A program made the position numbers and the translations under genes. Shown piece after piece: positions 53,182 to 63,206 of a stretch of DNA of 64,000 nucleotides. The DNA is from Pampinifervens sp037481935 (GTDB lineage: Bacteria; Aquificota; Aquificia; Aquificales; Aquificaceae). The DNA lies in contig NZ_JBJXCT010000001.1 in assembly GCF_046159715.1 (NCBI RefSeq), positions 186,001-250,000 of the forward strand, read 5' to 3'. Positions within the stretch are counted from its first letter, which is position 1. Each line of letters starts with the position of its first letter. The notes beneath the pieces are model-generated. The model was given only the letters and a program-made list of their open reading frames with translations. It had not been told where the DNA came from and ran no database searches.

Positions 53182-56100
53182 ATGAGAAAAAATATGCCCT
53201 TACCAAGAAAGTTCTTTGGTAGAAGGGAAGAGCTTGTCAGTCCGCCAAACCTGCTTTTCCTTCCAAAGGAATCCTTTGAAACCTTCCTCCAGTTTTACAC
53301 TCCTCCCACCAGCAGGGAGCAGAAAGGTCTTGAGTATGTGTTTTCTACCTCTTTCCCTTTTAAGGACCCTGATGAGAAGATAAATCTTGAGTATCTGGGC
53401 TACGAGGTGGGAGACTGGGAGTGCAACAGGTGTGGCTACAAGGCCTACACAGACCAGAGCTTTCTGGGAGGTTATGGGGTTAACTGTCCAAAGTGTGGGA
53501 CTCTGCTGGTGCACAAGGAGAAGTATACGGAGGAAGAGTGTAAGGTAAAGGGCTTTACCTATTCCATACCTCTCAGGGTGATGGTAAGACTCAGGACAAA
53601 GACGAAGAAGGGTGAGAGGGTGGGTGAGCCCAGGAAGGTATACTTCGGCGAAGTGCCCATGATGACGCAGACGGGCTCATTTATTATAAACGGCAGTGAG
53701 AGAATCGTGGTAAGCCAGCTCATACGCTCCCCTGGCGTTTTCTTTGAGGAAAAAGAAGAGCGTCAGAAGGAGACAACCATAATCCGGATGATATACAGGG
53801 CAAGCATCATACCCGACAAGGGACCAAGGGTTGAGTTTGAGCTTTCCAGCACCACCGACATACTCTCTTCAAGGATAGACAGAAGGAAGGTTGGTGGAAC
53901 CTTTGTTCTCAGGGCTCTTGGTCTTGAAACCGCCTATGACATCCTGAAGCCCTTCTATCCGGATGCAAGGGCTTTCTTTGTGCAGAATGGTGTAATATTT
54001 GACAGAGATACAGGTGAGGAGTTCAGGCTTGAAGACCTTGAAGGCTTCTACCTTTTTGCCATTCTGCGCTACAGGGCAAAGGTGGAAGATAGAGGCGTGG
54101 AAGAGGACATACTTGAGGAGAGGTTTATTGAGGAACTCTCTCAGCTTGAAAGACTTCTTAAGGATGAGAGAATAAAAATAGACCTTATTTCGGCAGTCCC
54201 TAGGGAAAGCGCTGTCAAAAGCCCATACGGAAAGATACTTATAGAGACCCTCGTGGCAGAAACTGCACCCAAAGACCAGGACAAGAGAAGCCCCCTCAAG
54301 ATACCTGCAAGGTTTACCCTAAGAGACTACGCCCTTGTGGACATATACAAAAAGCTCAGGGCTGTGGAGCCCATGGTGATGGAGCTTGAACACCTCATAA
54401 GCAGGGCAAGGTCCCACTTTGACCTGTATTTTAGAGACCTCACCAGGTATGACCTTTCAAAGGTGGGAAGGGTAAAGCTCAATGCAAAGGTTTACAGAGT
54501 TCCCAAAGAGCTAAGGCCTGCAGACCTTGAAAGGCTCTCAGAACTTCCTCATCTTGCTCTTGCAGAAGACGTGGGCGATTTCAGGGCCGGCACACCGCTC
54601 ACTGAGGAAATACTCTCCGAGATTTTCAAACAAAAGGACAGTGTAAAGGTAAAGGATTACACAGAAGGACAGGCAAGGTTTCTGAATGCCCTTGACCTTG
54701 TGAACACCATAAAGTATCTAATAAACCTCAGATACGGAAGGGAGAAAAAGGATGACATAGCCTACCTTGGAAACAGAAGGATAAGGGCTGTGGGCGAGCT
54801 GCTGGAAAATCAGGCAAGAATAGGCATAGCCCGCATGGAAAAGTTCTTCAGGGACAGGTGCACCGTTGCAAACCCAGAAGACCCAAATCTCAAGCCTCAG
54901 GACCTTCTCAACCCCAGGTATCTCACAAGCTCTCTCTATGAGTTTCTCAAGGGTGGTATGCTCTCTCAGTATCTTGACAACACAAACCCCCTCTCAGCAC
55001 TTACGCACAAGAGGAGGCTCTCCGCCCTCGGACCGGGTGGACTTACAAGGGAGAGTGCAAAGTTTGAGATAAGAGACGTTCATCCATCCCACTACGGAAG
55101 GATTTGCCCCATTGAAACTCCAGAGGGTCAGAACATAGGACTGGTGACTTCCCTTACCGTTTATGCCCAGACAAACGAATACGGCTTTATCGTGACTCCC
55201 TACAGGAAGGTGGAAAAGGGAATAGTAACCGATAAGGTGGAACACCTGGCCGCCTACGAGGAGGAAAACTTTGTCATAGCCCAGCACACACCCACAGACA
55301 GCGAAGGTAGAATCCTCAGCGATAGAGTTTATGTGCGCTACAGAAATGACATACAGATAGTAAAGCCTGAGCAGGTTCACTACATGGATGTCTCACCAAG
55401 GCAGGTCATATCCGTGTCCGCCTCTCTGATACCCTTCCTTGAGCACGACGATGCCAACAGAGCCCTCATGGGCTCCAACATGCAGAGACAGGCCGTCCCT
55501 CTCATGTTTACCTCTTCTCCTCTTATAGGCACCGGTATGGAAAAGAAGGTGGCCTTTGACAGCGGTGCAGTGGTTGTGGCCAGGAGGGGCGGCCATGTGG
55601 AGGAAGTGGACTCTAGAAGGATAATCATAAGGGTAAACCCTGAGGAGATAAACTTTGCCGACCCTACTGACATAGGTATAGACCTTTATGAGCTCAAGAA
55701 GTTTGAAAGGACAAACCAGAACACTTGCGTCAATCAGAGACCTCTTGTGGTAAAGGGACAGAAGGTCCAGAAGGGAGACCTCCTTGCGGATGGTCAGTCC
55801 ACTTTCAGGGGAGAGCTTGCTCTGGGCAAAGATGTGCTTGTTGCCTTTATGCCATGGAGGGGATACAACTTTGAAGACGCCATAGTCATATCAGAAAGGC
55901 TTGTGAAAGAAGATGTTTACACCTCCATACACATAGAGGAGCTGGAAGTGGAAGCAAGGGAGACAAAGATTGGAAACGAGGAGATAACCCGTCAAATACC
56001 GGGGATTCCTGAGAGGTTGCTATCTCACCTGGACGAATTCGGAATAGTAAAGCTGGGGACCTACGTAAAGCCCGGTGATATACTGGTTGGAAAGGTAACT

Positions 56101-57588
56101 CCAAAAGGAGAAGCTCAGCTAACGCCAGAGGAGAAGCTCCTTCAGGCCATATTTGGTGAGAAATCAAGGGATGTGAAAGACTCCTCGCTGAGATGTCCTC
56201 CGGGTGTGGAAGGTGTGGTGGTTGATGTGAAGGTCTTTGTAAGAAAGACCGGAGAGAGAAGAAACTACCTTGCAGAGCACGTGGAGAGAGCTGAAAGGGA
56301 AGAGCTTGAAAGGGAGCTTGAGAAGAAAAAGAGGCTCATAGTTGAGGGGAGAAACCGAATAGTAAAGGACCTCGTGCTGGGCAAAAAGCTTGATAAGGAG
56401 ATAACTGTCAAGAAGAAGGTATACAGACCGGGCACTGTGGTGGACGAACAGGTGTTTGAAGCGCTGCTCAACTACATCATAACCAAGCCGGAAAACCTCT
56501 TTGAAGATGAGGAACTGTGCAGAAGGATAAACGACCTGAGGGAAAGAACCCGCTTCCAGGTGGATATGGTTTCAAAACTATACGAGGACAAGATGGAGTC
56601 CATAGGCAAAAGAAGTGAGCTACCACCAGGCGTAAATACCCTCGTAAAGGTATACATAGCCCAGAAGAGGAAGATAAAAGTTGGCGATAAGATGGCAGGA
56701 AGGCATGGGAACAAGGGCGTCATATCTGTGGTTCTTCCTGTGGAGGACATGCCCTTTCTTGAGGATGGAACCCCGGTTGACGTGGTGCTAAATCCCCTTG
56801 GTGTTCCCTCCCGTATGAACGTGGGACAGATACTGGAAACTCATCTTGGCTGGGCCTCCAGAGAGCTGGGCAAAAGGCTCAGAGAGCTTGTTGAAGAGGG
56901 TGCAGAGAAACAGGAGCTCATAGACTTTCTCAAGGAGATTTACGCAGTGGGTGATGTGAAGGGTGAAAACCAGAAGTATGTGGAAGAATTTCTGCAAGGT
57001 CTGGAGGAAGAGAGCTTTGAGGAGGTTATTAACCTCTATGCAGAAAGGGGCGTGCCCATGGCAACCTCCGCCTTTGAGGGTGCAAGCGAGGAGCACATAA
57101 GGGAGCTCCTCAGGATGGCAGGTCTTCCTGAAGATGGCAAGACAGTGCTCTACGATGGAAGGACTGGAGAGCCTTTTGACATGAGGGTCACCGTTGGATA
57201 CATGCACATGCTCAAGCTCATTCATATGGTGGACGACAAGATACATGCAAGAAGCACGGGACCCTACTCGCTGGTGACCCAGCAGCCTCTCGGTGGTAGA
57301 GCCCAGTTTGGTGGTCAGAGACTTGGAGAGATGGAGGTGTGGGCTCTTGAGGCACACGGTGCAGCACATACCCTCCAGGAGATGCTTACCGTCAAATCCG
57401 ACGATATAGAGGGAAGGACAAAGGTCTACGAGTCCATAGTAAAGGGCAGATACATATACCAGCCAGGAGTGCCGGAGTCCTTCAGAGTGCTTGTGCGTGA
57501 GCTGAAAGCCCTCGGGCTGGATGTGAGGTGTGAGAACGGGGCAGTAATGCCCTGTGACCAGATAGAAGTTGAGGAGGAACAACCATGA
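53182..57588 (+). CDS. rpoB: RNA polymerase subunit beta
   Basis: The 1468-residue catalytic subunit has the family elements [44 protein letters not shown] (seen as short pieces), DHVGDK-type [17 protein letters not shown] and the C-terminal [27 protein letters not shown]. It is longer than the E. coli subunit (1342) but equal to that of Aquifex. A zinc-ribbon-like insertion is present near the N-terminus with C81, C84, C102 and C105. The ATG overlaps no upstream gene; rpoC starts 4 bases before its end. Confidence 0.98.
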   Translation: [1468 protein letters not shown]

Positions 57589-60500
57589 GGAAAGGACTTC
57601 TCCCCTTTGAAAGAATAAAGCTCATGCTCGCCTCTCCTGAGGAGATAAGGAGCTGGAGCTATGGGGAGGTGAAAAAGCCAGAAACCATAAACTACAGAAC
57701 CCACAAGCCTGAAAAGGATGGACTATTCTGTGCCAAGATATTCGGTCCAATAAAGGATTACGAGTGCCTGTGTGGAAAATACAGGGGCAAGCGTTTTGAG
57801 GGCACTATATGCGACAGATGCGGTGTTGAGGTTACAAAATCCTACGTAAGGAGGAAGAGATTCGGACACATAGACCTTGCTGCACCTGTAGCCCACATAT
57901 GGTTTCTCAAAAGCACACCCTCAAAAATAGCCACCCTAATGGGTCTTTCTGTAAGGGATGTGGAAAGGGTTATCTACTTTGAGTCCTATCTGGTTATAGA
58001 GTATCCCATGAACGAGGAAGAAGAAAGGGCCTTTGCCCAGCAGGAAGATACCCTTCCCCTAAAGGATGATATGGGCAACACGAGGTTTGTCCGGCTCCAT
58101 GTGGTGGATGAGGATACTTACAACGCCGAGTTTGCAACAAGCCTGGAGCACAAGTATGAAGGGGGTATGGGTGCTGAAATAATAAAGAAAATTCTTTCTT
58201 CCCTTGACCTTGAAACCTATGCAAAGAAGCTCAGGGAGGAGATAAGGCCCTACAGTCTGGGTTATGAGGACCTTTCAGAGGAGCTCTTTAACAGGTACAG
58301 AAAGCTTTACGAGCGTATGGTCAGGGTGCTGGCGGAAGACCTGAGCCTGTATGGTGCAGACATCAAGGCTCCCGAGGGTATGGCGCTCAATGAGGTTCTG
58401 CATAATATCATATGCGAAAAGCTTTACCTTGACCCTGAAAGCGGTAGCCTTTCTCAGGAGCCTGCAGAGGGCTTCATGACGGGAAGAGAGGCTATTCAGT
58501 CCTATTATGAAAAACTCCGTCAAAAGAAAAAGGACCTCCCTGTATTTGAGAAGATAAAGGGTGACATAAGGAGCGCGGTCCTGAAAGAGGTTTCAGAATC
58601 AAAGGTAAAAAAGATACTGAGGGTCCTCAAGCTTGTGGAGGACTTTATAAAGAGCGGTAGCAGGCCAGAGTGGATGATACTTGAGGTGCTCCCTGTTCTT
58701 CCACCAGAGCTCAGACCACTGGTTGCCCTTGATGGCGGGCGTTTTGCCACATCGGACCTCAATGACCTCTACAGAAGAATCATAAACCGCAACAACAGGT
58801 TAAGGAGGCTCATAGAGCTTGATGCACCCGAGATAATCATAAGGAACGAAAAGAGGATGCTTCAGGAGGTGGTCTCCGCCCTCATTGACAACGGAAAGCG
58901 TGGAAGGGTCGTTACCCAGAACGGAAGGGCTCTCAAGTCCCTATCAGATTACCTGAGGGGTAAGCAGGGGCGCTTCAGGCAGAACCTGCTTGGTAAAAGG
59001 GTTGACTACTCGGGAAGAAGCGTCATAGTGGTAGGTCCAGAGCTCAAGATGCACCAGTGCGGTCTCCCCAGAATAATGGCCCTTGAGCTCTTCAAGCCCT
59101 TTGTTTACAGAAGGCTTGAGGAAAAGGGCTACGCAACTTCCATAAAGAACGCCAAGAAGCTTGTGGACCAGAAGACGCCAGAGGTCTGGGAGTGCCTGGA
59201 GGAAGTGGTAAAACAGCATCCAGTTCTCCTTAACCGTGCACCAACCCTTCACAGAATGTCCATACAGGCCTTTGAGCCAGTCCTTGTGGATGGAAAAGCC
59301 ATACAACTTCATCCTCTAGTGTGTCCTCCCTTTAATGCGGACTTTGATGGGGACCAGATGGCGGTGCATGTTCCTCTGGGGATTACAGCACAGCTTGAAG
59401 CCTACATTCTTATGCTCTCCACCCAGAACATACTCTCCCCAGCACATGGCAAGCCCATAACCATGCCCTCTCAGGATATGATACTGGGCGTTTACTACAT
59501 GACTCAGGAGATATCTGGAGTGAAGGGTGAGGGCAAGCTTTTCTTCAGCAGAGAGGAGGTGCTTCTTGCTCTTGAAAACAAGAGAGTGGACATGCACGCC
59601 CGCATAAAACTCAGGCTTGAGGATGGAAAGCTTGTCGAGACAACCCCTGGTAGGGTTCTCTTCAACAGCATACTACCAGAAGGACATCCCTTTGTAAACG
59701 AGCCCATGGACAAGAAAAAGGTCTCCAAGCTCATAGCAAGCATATACAACAGATACGGTACTGAAAGAACCGCCAGGTTCCTCGATGATCTGAAAGAGCT
59801 CGGCTATAACATTGCCACGAGGGCTGCGGTATCCATAGGTGTTGAAGACCTTCAGATTCCGGGTGTAAAGAAGGAGGTTCTCTCTCAGGCTTTTGAACAG
59901 ACAGACGAAATCGCAGAGCTTCACAGGAACGGCATAATAACTGCAAAGGAGCGCTATAACAGGATAATTGACCTCTGGTCTGAGATAACGGACAGGGTCT
60001 CAAAGGCTATGTTTGAGGAGATAGAAAAAAGCACGAGAAGAGAGGGGGAAAAGGTATACACGGGCATATTCAACCCCATATACATGATGGCAAACTCTGG
60101 AGCCCGTGGAAACAGGGACCAGATAAGACAGCTTGCTGCCATGAGGGGCCTCATGGCAAAGCATACGGGAGAGTTCATAGAGACACCAATTGTATCCAAC
60201 TTCAGAGAGGGCCTTTCCGTGCTTGAATACTTCATCTCCACCTACGGAGCCAGAAAGGGCCTTGCAGATACTGCACTCAAGACCGCCTTTGCAGGATACC
60301 TTACAAGAAGGCTTGTGGATGTGGCACAGGACATAACCATAGTGGAGAAAGACTGTGGAACATACAGGGGCATAGTTATGGAGCCCATAGTGGAGGGGGG
60401 TGAAGAAAAGGTATCCCTCAAGGACAGGATAATAGGTAGGACCCTTGCAGAGGATGTGTTTGACCCTTACACGGGTGAGGCGATAGCCCAGAGGAACCAA

Positions 60501-62282
60501 ATTGTGGACGAGGAGCTTGCGGACAGGATAGTGCATGCAGGAATAGAAAGGGTTATGGTCAGGTCTTCCCTCACCTGTGAGTCCCAGCATGGCATATGTG
60601 CCATGTGCTACGGATGGGACCTTTCCCAGAGGAAGCTGGTGGACGTGGGTGAGGCGGTGGGAATAATAGCAGCCCAGTCCATAGGAGAGCCAGGAACACA
60701 GCTTACCATGAGAACCTTCCACATAGGTGGTGCCGCCGTAGCTGAGAGGGTGAAGGGTGAACTCTTCAACGAGAAGGCAGGAGTGGTCAGATATTACAAC
60801 ATAAGGCTCATAACCAACAGAGAAGGAAAGAGGATAAACATATCCAAGGATGGTGCAATAGGTATACTGGACTCCGAGGGAAGGATGGTGGAGCGTCACG
60901 CGGTGCCATACGGAGCCAGCATACTTGCGGAAGAAGGAAAAGAAGTCTCAGAAAATACCCTCCTTGCAGAGTGGGACCCCTTCAACACCTTCATAATCGC
61001 AGAGGAACCTGGAAGGGTTGAGTTCAAGGACATAGCCCTTGACATAACAGTAAAGGAAGAGAGAGACCCCCTTACCGGCAAAACCTCCACCATAGTCTCC
61101 TTCACGAGACCCAAAGATGCTATGCTCCACACGCCAAAGATAGTGGTCCACACAGAGGATGGAAGAGAGGTTTCCTACGACCTTCCAGTCAACTCCATAC
61201 TCAACGTGCCTGCAGAGAGGGTAAGTTTTGAATGGGTGGTATGTCCAACCTGCAGTGAGTCTGAGGGAACAGAGATACAGCACAAGTATTATGTGGTTAA
61301 AGACTACATGGTTCAGCCAGGAGATGTGCTGGCACGCATTCCAAAGGAAATGGCAAAGGTGCGAGACATAGTGGGAGGTCTTCCCAGAGTTGAGGAGCTC
61401 TTTGAGGCAAGAAGGCCCAAAAACCCCGCTATCCTGACGGAGATTGACGGCATTGTGAGAATCTTTGAGGATGCAGACGAGGTTATAGTCTTTAACCCCA
61501 GAACCGGCGAGACAAGAAAGTATGACATAAAGAAGGACGAATACATCCTTGTGAGCCACGGACAGTATGTGCAGAAGGGAACGAAGATAACAGACCGCAT
61601 AGAGGCAGAGATAGAAGGACAGGTCCGGATAAAGGGAAGGGGTTACAGGGTTGTGGTTTATAACAGGGAAACTGGTCTTCAGAAGGAATACTTTGTGCCC
61701 AAGGGTAAACATCTTCTCGTGAAGAATGGAGACCTTGTAAACGCCGGAGACCCACTTACCGATGGAACACCTGTCCCAGAGGAAATACTCAGGATAAAGG
61801 GCGTGGAGGAGCTTCAGAGGTTTCTCCTGAAAGAGGTTCAGATGGTTTACAGGCTTCAGGGAGTGGACATAAACGACAAGCACTTTGAGATAATCATACG
61901 CCAGATGCTCAGACGCAGACGCATAGTGGACCCGGGCGACAGCAGATTTCTAATGAACGAGGAAGTGGAAGTGGAAGAGCTTCAGCAAGAGATAGAGAGA
62001 ATAAGGGAGGAAGGAGGCAAGATACCAAAGGCGGAGCCCATCCTCGTGGGCATATCAAAGGCAGCCCTTACTTCCAGAAGCTGGATATCTTCAGCCTCCT
62101 TCCAGGAAACCACAAAGGTCCTCACAGATGCTGCCTGCGAAGGGAAGGTGGACGACCTGAGAGGTATAAAGGAAAACGTGATAATAGGAAACCTCATACC
62201 TGCAGGAACAGGTCTGTGGGAATATGCAGAGGTAGAGGTGCTTGAAGAAGAGAAGGCAAAAGTTTTGAAAGATGTGCTATAA
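57585..62282 (+). CDS. rpoC: RNA polymerase subunit beta'
   Basis: The 1565-residue subunit has the N-terminal zinc site (CLCGKYRGKRFEGTICDRCGVE), the active-site NADFDGDQMAVH, the second zinc site (CGTYRG and CESQHGICAMCY), and a CxxC insertion (VVCPTCSESEG) near 1211. ATG overlaps the rpoB stop by 4 bases (ATGA). The C-terminus has the usual SKAALTSRSWISSASFQETTKVL. Length is a little above E. coli (1407), as in Aquifex. Confidence 0.98.
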   Translation: MRKGLLPFERIKLMLASPEEIRSWSYGEVKKPETINYRTHKPEKDGLFCAKIFGPIKDYECLCGKYRGKRFEGTICDRCGVEVTKSYVRRKRFGHIDLAAPVAHIWFLKSTPSKIATLMGLSVRDVERVIYFESYLVIEYPMNEEEERAFAQQEDTLPLKDDMGNTRFVRLHVVDEDTYNAEFATSLEHKYEGGMGAEIIKKILSSLDLETYAKKLREEIRPYSLGYEDLSEELFNRYRKLYERMVRVLAEDLSLYGADIKAPEGMALNEVLHNIICEKLYLDPESGSLSQEPAEGFMTGREAIQSYYEKLRQKKKDLPVFEKIKGDIRSAVLKEVSESKVKKILRVLKLVEDFIKSGSRPEWMILEVLPVLPPELRPLVALDGGRFATSDLNDLYRRIINRNNRLRRLIELDAPEIIIRNEKRMLQEVVSALIDNGKRGRVVTQNGRALKSLSDYLRGKQGRFRQNLLGKRVDYSGRSVIVVGPELKMHQCGLPRIMALELFKPFVYRRLEEKGYATSIKNAKKLVDQKTPEVWECLEEVVKQHPVLLNRAPTLHRMSIQAFEPVLVDGKAIQLHPLVCPPFNADFDGDQMAVHVPLGITAQLEAYILMLSTQNILSPAHGKPITMPSQDMILGVYYMTQEISGVKGEGKLFFSREEVLLALENKRVDMHARIKLRLEDGKLVETTPGRVLFNSILPEGHPFVNEPMDKKKVSKLIASIYNRYGTERTARFLDDLKELGYNIATRAAVSIGVEDLQIPGVKKEVLSQAFEQTDEIAELHRNGIITAKERYNRIIDLWSEITDRVSKAMFEEIEKSTRREGEKVYTGIFNPIYMMANSGARGNRDQIRQLAAMRGLMAKHTGEFIETPIVSNFREGLSVLEYFISTYGARKGLADTALKTAFAGYLTRRLVDVAQDITIVEKDCGTYRGIVMEPIVEGGEEKVSLKDRIIGRTLAEDVFDPYTGEAIAQRNQIVDEELADRIVHAGIERVMVRSSLTCESQHGICAMCYGWDLSQRKLVDVGEAVGIIAAQSIGEPGTQLTMRTFHIGGAAVAERVKGELFNEKAGVVRYYNIRLITNREGKRINISKDGAIGILDSEGRMVERHAVPYGASILAEEGKEVSENTLLAEWDPFNTFIIAEEPGRVEFKDIALDITVKEERDPLTGKTSTIVSFTRPKDAMLHTPKIVVHTEDGREVSYDLPVNSILNVPAERVSFEWVVCPTCSESEGTEIQHKYYVVKDYMVQPGDVLARIPKEMAKVRDIVGGLPRVEELFEARRPKNPAILTEIDGIVRIFEDADEVIVFNPRTGETRKYDIKKDEYILVSHGQYVQKGTKITDRIEAEIEGQVRIKGRGYRVVVYNRETGLQKEYFVPKGKHLLVKNGDLVNAGDPLTDGTPVPEEILRIKGVEELQRFLLKEVQMVYRLQGVDINDKHFEIIIRQMLRRRRIVDPGDSRFLMNEEVEVEELQQEIERIREEGGKIPKAEPILVGISKAALTSRSWISSASFQETTKVLTDAACEGKVDDLRGIKENVIIGNLIPAGTGLWEYAEVEVLEEEKAKVLKDVL

Positions 62283-62306
62283 TAATTGGCTTAGGAGGTT
62301 TCAGGT

Positions 62307-62714
62307 ATGCCTACCATAAACCAGCTTGTGAAGCAAGGTAGGGAAGCGAGAAAAAAGAAGAGCAAGGCCCCCGCACTTCAGGGCAACCCTCAGAAGAGAG
62401 GAGTCTGCGTGAGGGTTTACACGGTAACCCCCAAAAAGCCCAACTCAGCCCTGAGAAAGGTTACCAGGGTCAGACTATCAAACGGCATTGAGGTTACTGC
62501 CTACATACCGGGTGAGGGACACAACCTTCAGGAGCACTCTCTTGTTCTTGTGAGGGGTGGAAGGGTAAAGGACCTGCCCGGAGTAAGATACAAGGTGGTG
62601 AGAGGTGCCCTGGATACTGCCGGAGTGGCAAACAGGAGACAATCAAGGTCAAAGTATGGAGCCAAGAGGCCAAAACCCGGTCAACAGGCTCAGGCAAAGG
62701 GAGGTAAGAAGTAA
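62307..62714 (+). CDS. rpsL: 30S ribosomal protein S12
   Basis: The 135-residue decoding-site protein starts PTINQLVKQGREARKKKSK and has the PKKPNSALRKVTRVRLSNG and RGGRVKDLPGVRYK loops where streptomycin-resistance changes occur in other bacteria. AGGAGGT precedes the ATG by 7 bases. Its TAA shares its last base with the rpsG ATG. Confidence 0.98.
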   Translation: MPTINQLVKQGREARKKKSKAPALQGNPQKRGVCVRVYTVTPKKPNSALRKVTRVRLSNGIEVTAYIPGEGHNLQEHSLVLVRGGRVKDLPGVRYKVVRGALDTAGVANRRQSRSKYGAKRPKPGQQAQAKGGKK

Positions 62715-63196
62715 TGCCAAGGAAAGGTCCAGTTCCTGCAAGAGAGATAGCGCCAGACCCCAAATACGGGGATGTTGTAGTCCACAAGCTGATTAACAAG
62801 GTAATGGAAAGCGGCAAAAAGTCTGTGGCGGAGTGGATAGTCTACAACGCCCTTGAATCTGCAGCAAAAGAGGTCAACATGCATCCTGTTGAGCTACTTC
62901 ACAAGGTGGTGGAAAAGTTAAAACCAGAGTTTGAAGTGCGTCCCAGAAGGGTAGGTGGTGCCACCTACCAGGTTCCCGTGGAGGTTCCACCCCGCAGACA
63001 GGTAAGCCTTGCCCTCAAGTGGCTCGTTCAGTCTGCAAGGGAGAGGTCAAAACACAGGGGAAGCTACACAATGGTGGAAAGGCTAAAAGCTGAGCTTCTT
63101 GATGCTCTTCAGGAAAAGGGTGGCGCCATAAAGAAAAAGGAAGACACCCACAAGATGGCAGAGGCCAACAAGGTCTTTGCACATTTCAGATGGTAA
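62714..63196 (+). CDS. rpsG: 30S ribosomal protein S7
   Basis: The 160-residue 16S rRNA-binding head protein has PKYGDVVVHKLINKVMESGKK, the KPEFEVRPRRVGGATYQVPVEV segment and ERSKHRGSYTMVERLKAEL. The ATG overlaps the rpsL stop by one base (taATG). fusA follows after 10 bases. Confidence 0.98.
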   Translation: MPRKGPVPAREIAPDPKYGDVVVHKLINKVMESGKKSVAEWIVYNALESAAKEVNMHPVELLHKVVEKLKPEFEVRPRRVGGATYQVPVEVPPRRQVSLALKWLVQSARERSKHRGSYTMVERLKAELLDALQEKGGAIKKKEDTHKMAEANKVFAHFRW

Positions 63197-63206
63197 GGAG
63201 GTTCCC

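Noticed and set aside
60000..60899. Large antisense open frames over rpoB and rpoC (for example around 56788-57582 and 60000-61883).
   Set aside because: They are shadows of the rpoBC coding frames, with no start signals and no resemblance to known families.
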